A DNA stretch of 7,059 nucleotides. It comes from DATKQD01 sp050695655. Lineage in GTDB: Bacteria > Chloroflexota > JAJPGV01. The number at the start of each line of letters is the position of its first letter. Position 1 is the first letter of the stretch. The stretch is from NCBI GenBank assembly GCA_050695655.1, contig JBOGTU010000115.1:1-7059 (forward strand). The letters run 5' to 3'. The position numbers and the translations under genes were made by a program. Below the pieces are notes generated by a model that saw only the letters and a list, made by a program, of their open reading frames with translations, did no database searches and was not told where the DNA came from. Of the stretch, positions 5,941-7,059 are shown piece by piece.

Positions 5941-7059
5941 CTACACCGCCGGCACGCCCCCCAGCACGTCGCGGCTCAGCTCGGGATGATCAACAAAGCC
6001 CTTGCGCAGCTCGGCTGACCCTTCTACCCAGCTGGCGTCGGGCGGCAACATCACGCCGCCGGTACGCGTGGTGTAGGCGCTTGGCTCGTCCACGCACGGT
6101 GGCAGGGTGCCCGTGTCGCGCAAGGCGCGCGCGGCGTCGATCAGCCGGCGGCGCGTGCGGATGACCATGGCATCGGTCGTACCCAGGTGCTCCTTGCTGC
6201 GATCGTAAATCTCGCCCATGCTCTCTGTCACTGCCTGGTCTTCCATGGTGACGCTGGGCAGGCCGGTGTAGCTGTCCATGTTCCGCTGCTTGGCGCGGTC
6301 GATCCGGTAATCGTTGCTGGCGTTGGGCGCGCAGCGAAAGCGGCCGAGCCAGTCGCTCGTATTCGGCAGCATCTCGGTGGGGTCGCGGAAGCGCCGCGCG
6401 TTCACGCGGTTCATGCCCAGGCCAAAGGTGTGGCCATCGTCAATCGGCACCCAGGCCCGCACACGCACCTCCAGACCCAGCACGCCGGTGGGGATCATGG
6501 CGTAGCACGGAAACAGGAACTGGGCGATGCGGTGGTAGCGCCGCTGTGCGTCGATTGCGCGGGCGGCGGTGTACATGGTACCCACGTTGGTGTCCACCGC
6601 CTCGAAGTGCGGCGCACGATCCTTGAGCGCGTAGTAGCCCCAGGAGCCGGGAGGCGCGCTCTCTGCCTTCAACGCGCCGGTGTGCAGGAACACCGTGTGC
6701 CCGGTATCAATGTCGCCTTCCAGCGCCTGCATCCAGTTGCACTCCCGCTGGAAGATGCCGATCGAGCACTGGCCCTCCGGCAGCATGTTGGCTTCCAGGT
6801 CGGGCAAGCTCGGCGGATTGTCCTGCCGCGGGCCCATGTAGATCCAGATCACCCCGCCGCGCTCCGCGGCCGTGTAGGCCACGGCCTTGACCTTCGACTT
6901 GAAGTTGGACTCCGCCGGTTCATTGGGCATGTCCACGCAGGCGCCTGTCACGTCGAACTTCCAGCCGTGATACACGCAGCGCAAGCCACATTCCTCATTC
7001 CGGCCGAAAAACAGGGAAGCGCCGCGGTGCGGGCAGCGCTGGTCCACCAGGCCCACAGC
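5941..7059 (-). CDS. Rieske non-heme iron oxygenase, alpha subunit (5' end outside window)
   Basis: Catalytic oxygenase component of the phthalate-4,5-dioxygenase-like group of Rieske proteins; it activates O2 at a mononuclear iron with electrons delivered by a reductase. The frame is open to the right edge; the GTG at 7056 is an internal valine. About 372 residues are present, and I estimate some 50-60 N-terminal residues are missing. Counting from that valine as residue 1, the Rieske [2Fe-2S] ligands are C8 and H10 (CPHRG) and C27 and H30 (CVYHGW). The catalytic-domain motif NWMQALEGDIDTGHTVFLH (107-125) gives D117 as the bridging aspartate and H120/H125 as iron ligands; D273 (MEDQAVTES) is at the right distance for the third ligand. 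SMGEIYDRSKEHLGTTD (279-295) is typical of this subgroup. All key residues seem intact. TAG at 5943-5941 ends it 71 bases before the hydrolase start. No beta subunit, ferredoxin or reductase is in the window. Substrate unknown; aromatic ring hydroxylation or demethylation are both possible. Confidence 0.96.
   Translation of the reverse strand, partial: AVGLVDQRCPHRGASLFFGRNEECGLRCVYHGWKFDVTGACVDMPNEPAESNFKSKVKAVAYTAAERGGVIWIYMGPRQDNPPSLPDLEANMLPEGQCSIGIFQRECNWMQALEGDIDTGHTVFLHTGALKAESAPPGSWGYYALKDRAPHFEAVDTNVGTMYTAARAIDAQRRYHRIAQFLFPCYAMIPTGVLGLEVRVRAWVPIDDGHTFGLGMNRVNARRFRDPTEMLPNTSDWLGRFRCAPNASNDYRIDRAKQRNMDSYTGLPSVTMEDQAVTESMGEIYDRSKEHLGTTDAMVIRTRRRLIDAARALRDTGTLPPCVDEPSAYTTRTGGVMLPPDASWVEGSAELRKGFVDHPELSRDVLGGVPAV

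Noticed and set aside
5114..5989. 291-codon plus-strand open frame opposite the hydrolase
   Set aside because: Composition (His, Val, Ala, Gly) is that of a reverse-strand shadow, and it runs across the ends of two real genes.
1..7059. CRISPR arrays, tRNA genes, transposon ends or direct-repeat arrays
   Set aside because: Reading both strands I found no regularly spaced repeats, no cloverleaf candidate and no transposase-like coding sequence.

Overview
The window looks like a stretch of a bacterial chromosome of moderately high GC content. It suggests a member of the Chloroflexota, possibly a SAR202- or Dehalococcoidia-like lineage. This is inference: the GyrA fragment has a Chloroflexota-like tower and linker (for example LEDLLANPRKI and KKYGDERRT), and Rieske oxygenases, luciferase-like flavin monooxygenases and ThDP-dependent enzymes are a gene mix often described from SAR202 genomes. 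No rRNA, tRNA, CRISPR array, insertion sequence or phage gene is visible.

Layout: the left fifth (2-1378, plus strand) is the 3' part of gyrA, covering the end of the breakage-reunion domain region and the whole six-bladed C-terminal beta-pinwheel. A short convergent intergenic region follows. It contains a strong nested inverted repeat (1487-1541) that overlaps the 3' end of the next gene and is the best candidate for a two-way transcription end. Everything to the right is on the minus strand. In transcription order it runs: a Rieske non-heme iron oxygenase alpha subunit (5941-7059, its 5' end outside the window), an alpha/beta-hydrolase (5051-5869), a ThDP-dependent acetolactate-synthase-like enzyme (3237-4883), a luciferase-like FMN-dependent oxidoreductase (2006-3214) and a 128-residue protein of unknown function (1510-1896). 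Intergenic gaps in that order are 71, 167, 22 and 109 bases.

The minus-strand genes read as one catabolic cluster. A Rieske oxygenase could oxygenate an aromatic or terpenoid-like substrate, a hydrolase could cleave an ester or C-C bond in the product, a ThDP enzyme could cleave or join a 2-oxoacid or aldehyde, and an FMN oxidoreductase could perform a further oxidation. The substrate cannot be read from sequence, and no ferredoxin or reductase partner for either oxygenase lies inside the window. The ThDP and FMN genes are close enough (22 bases) to be co-transcribed with good confidence. The 167-base gap upstream of the ThDP gene, with a hairpin and a TTGACA hexamer, may mark an internal promoter or partial terminator.

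Nothing here is clearly a new kind of system. The points most worth a second look are the composition of the oxygenase/ThDP cluster, the unidentified small protein at its end, the nested hairpin between the convergent units, and a likely one-base frameshift at the extreme left end of gyrA.
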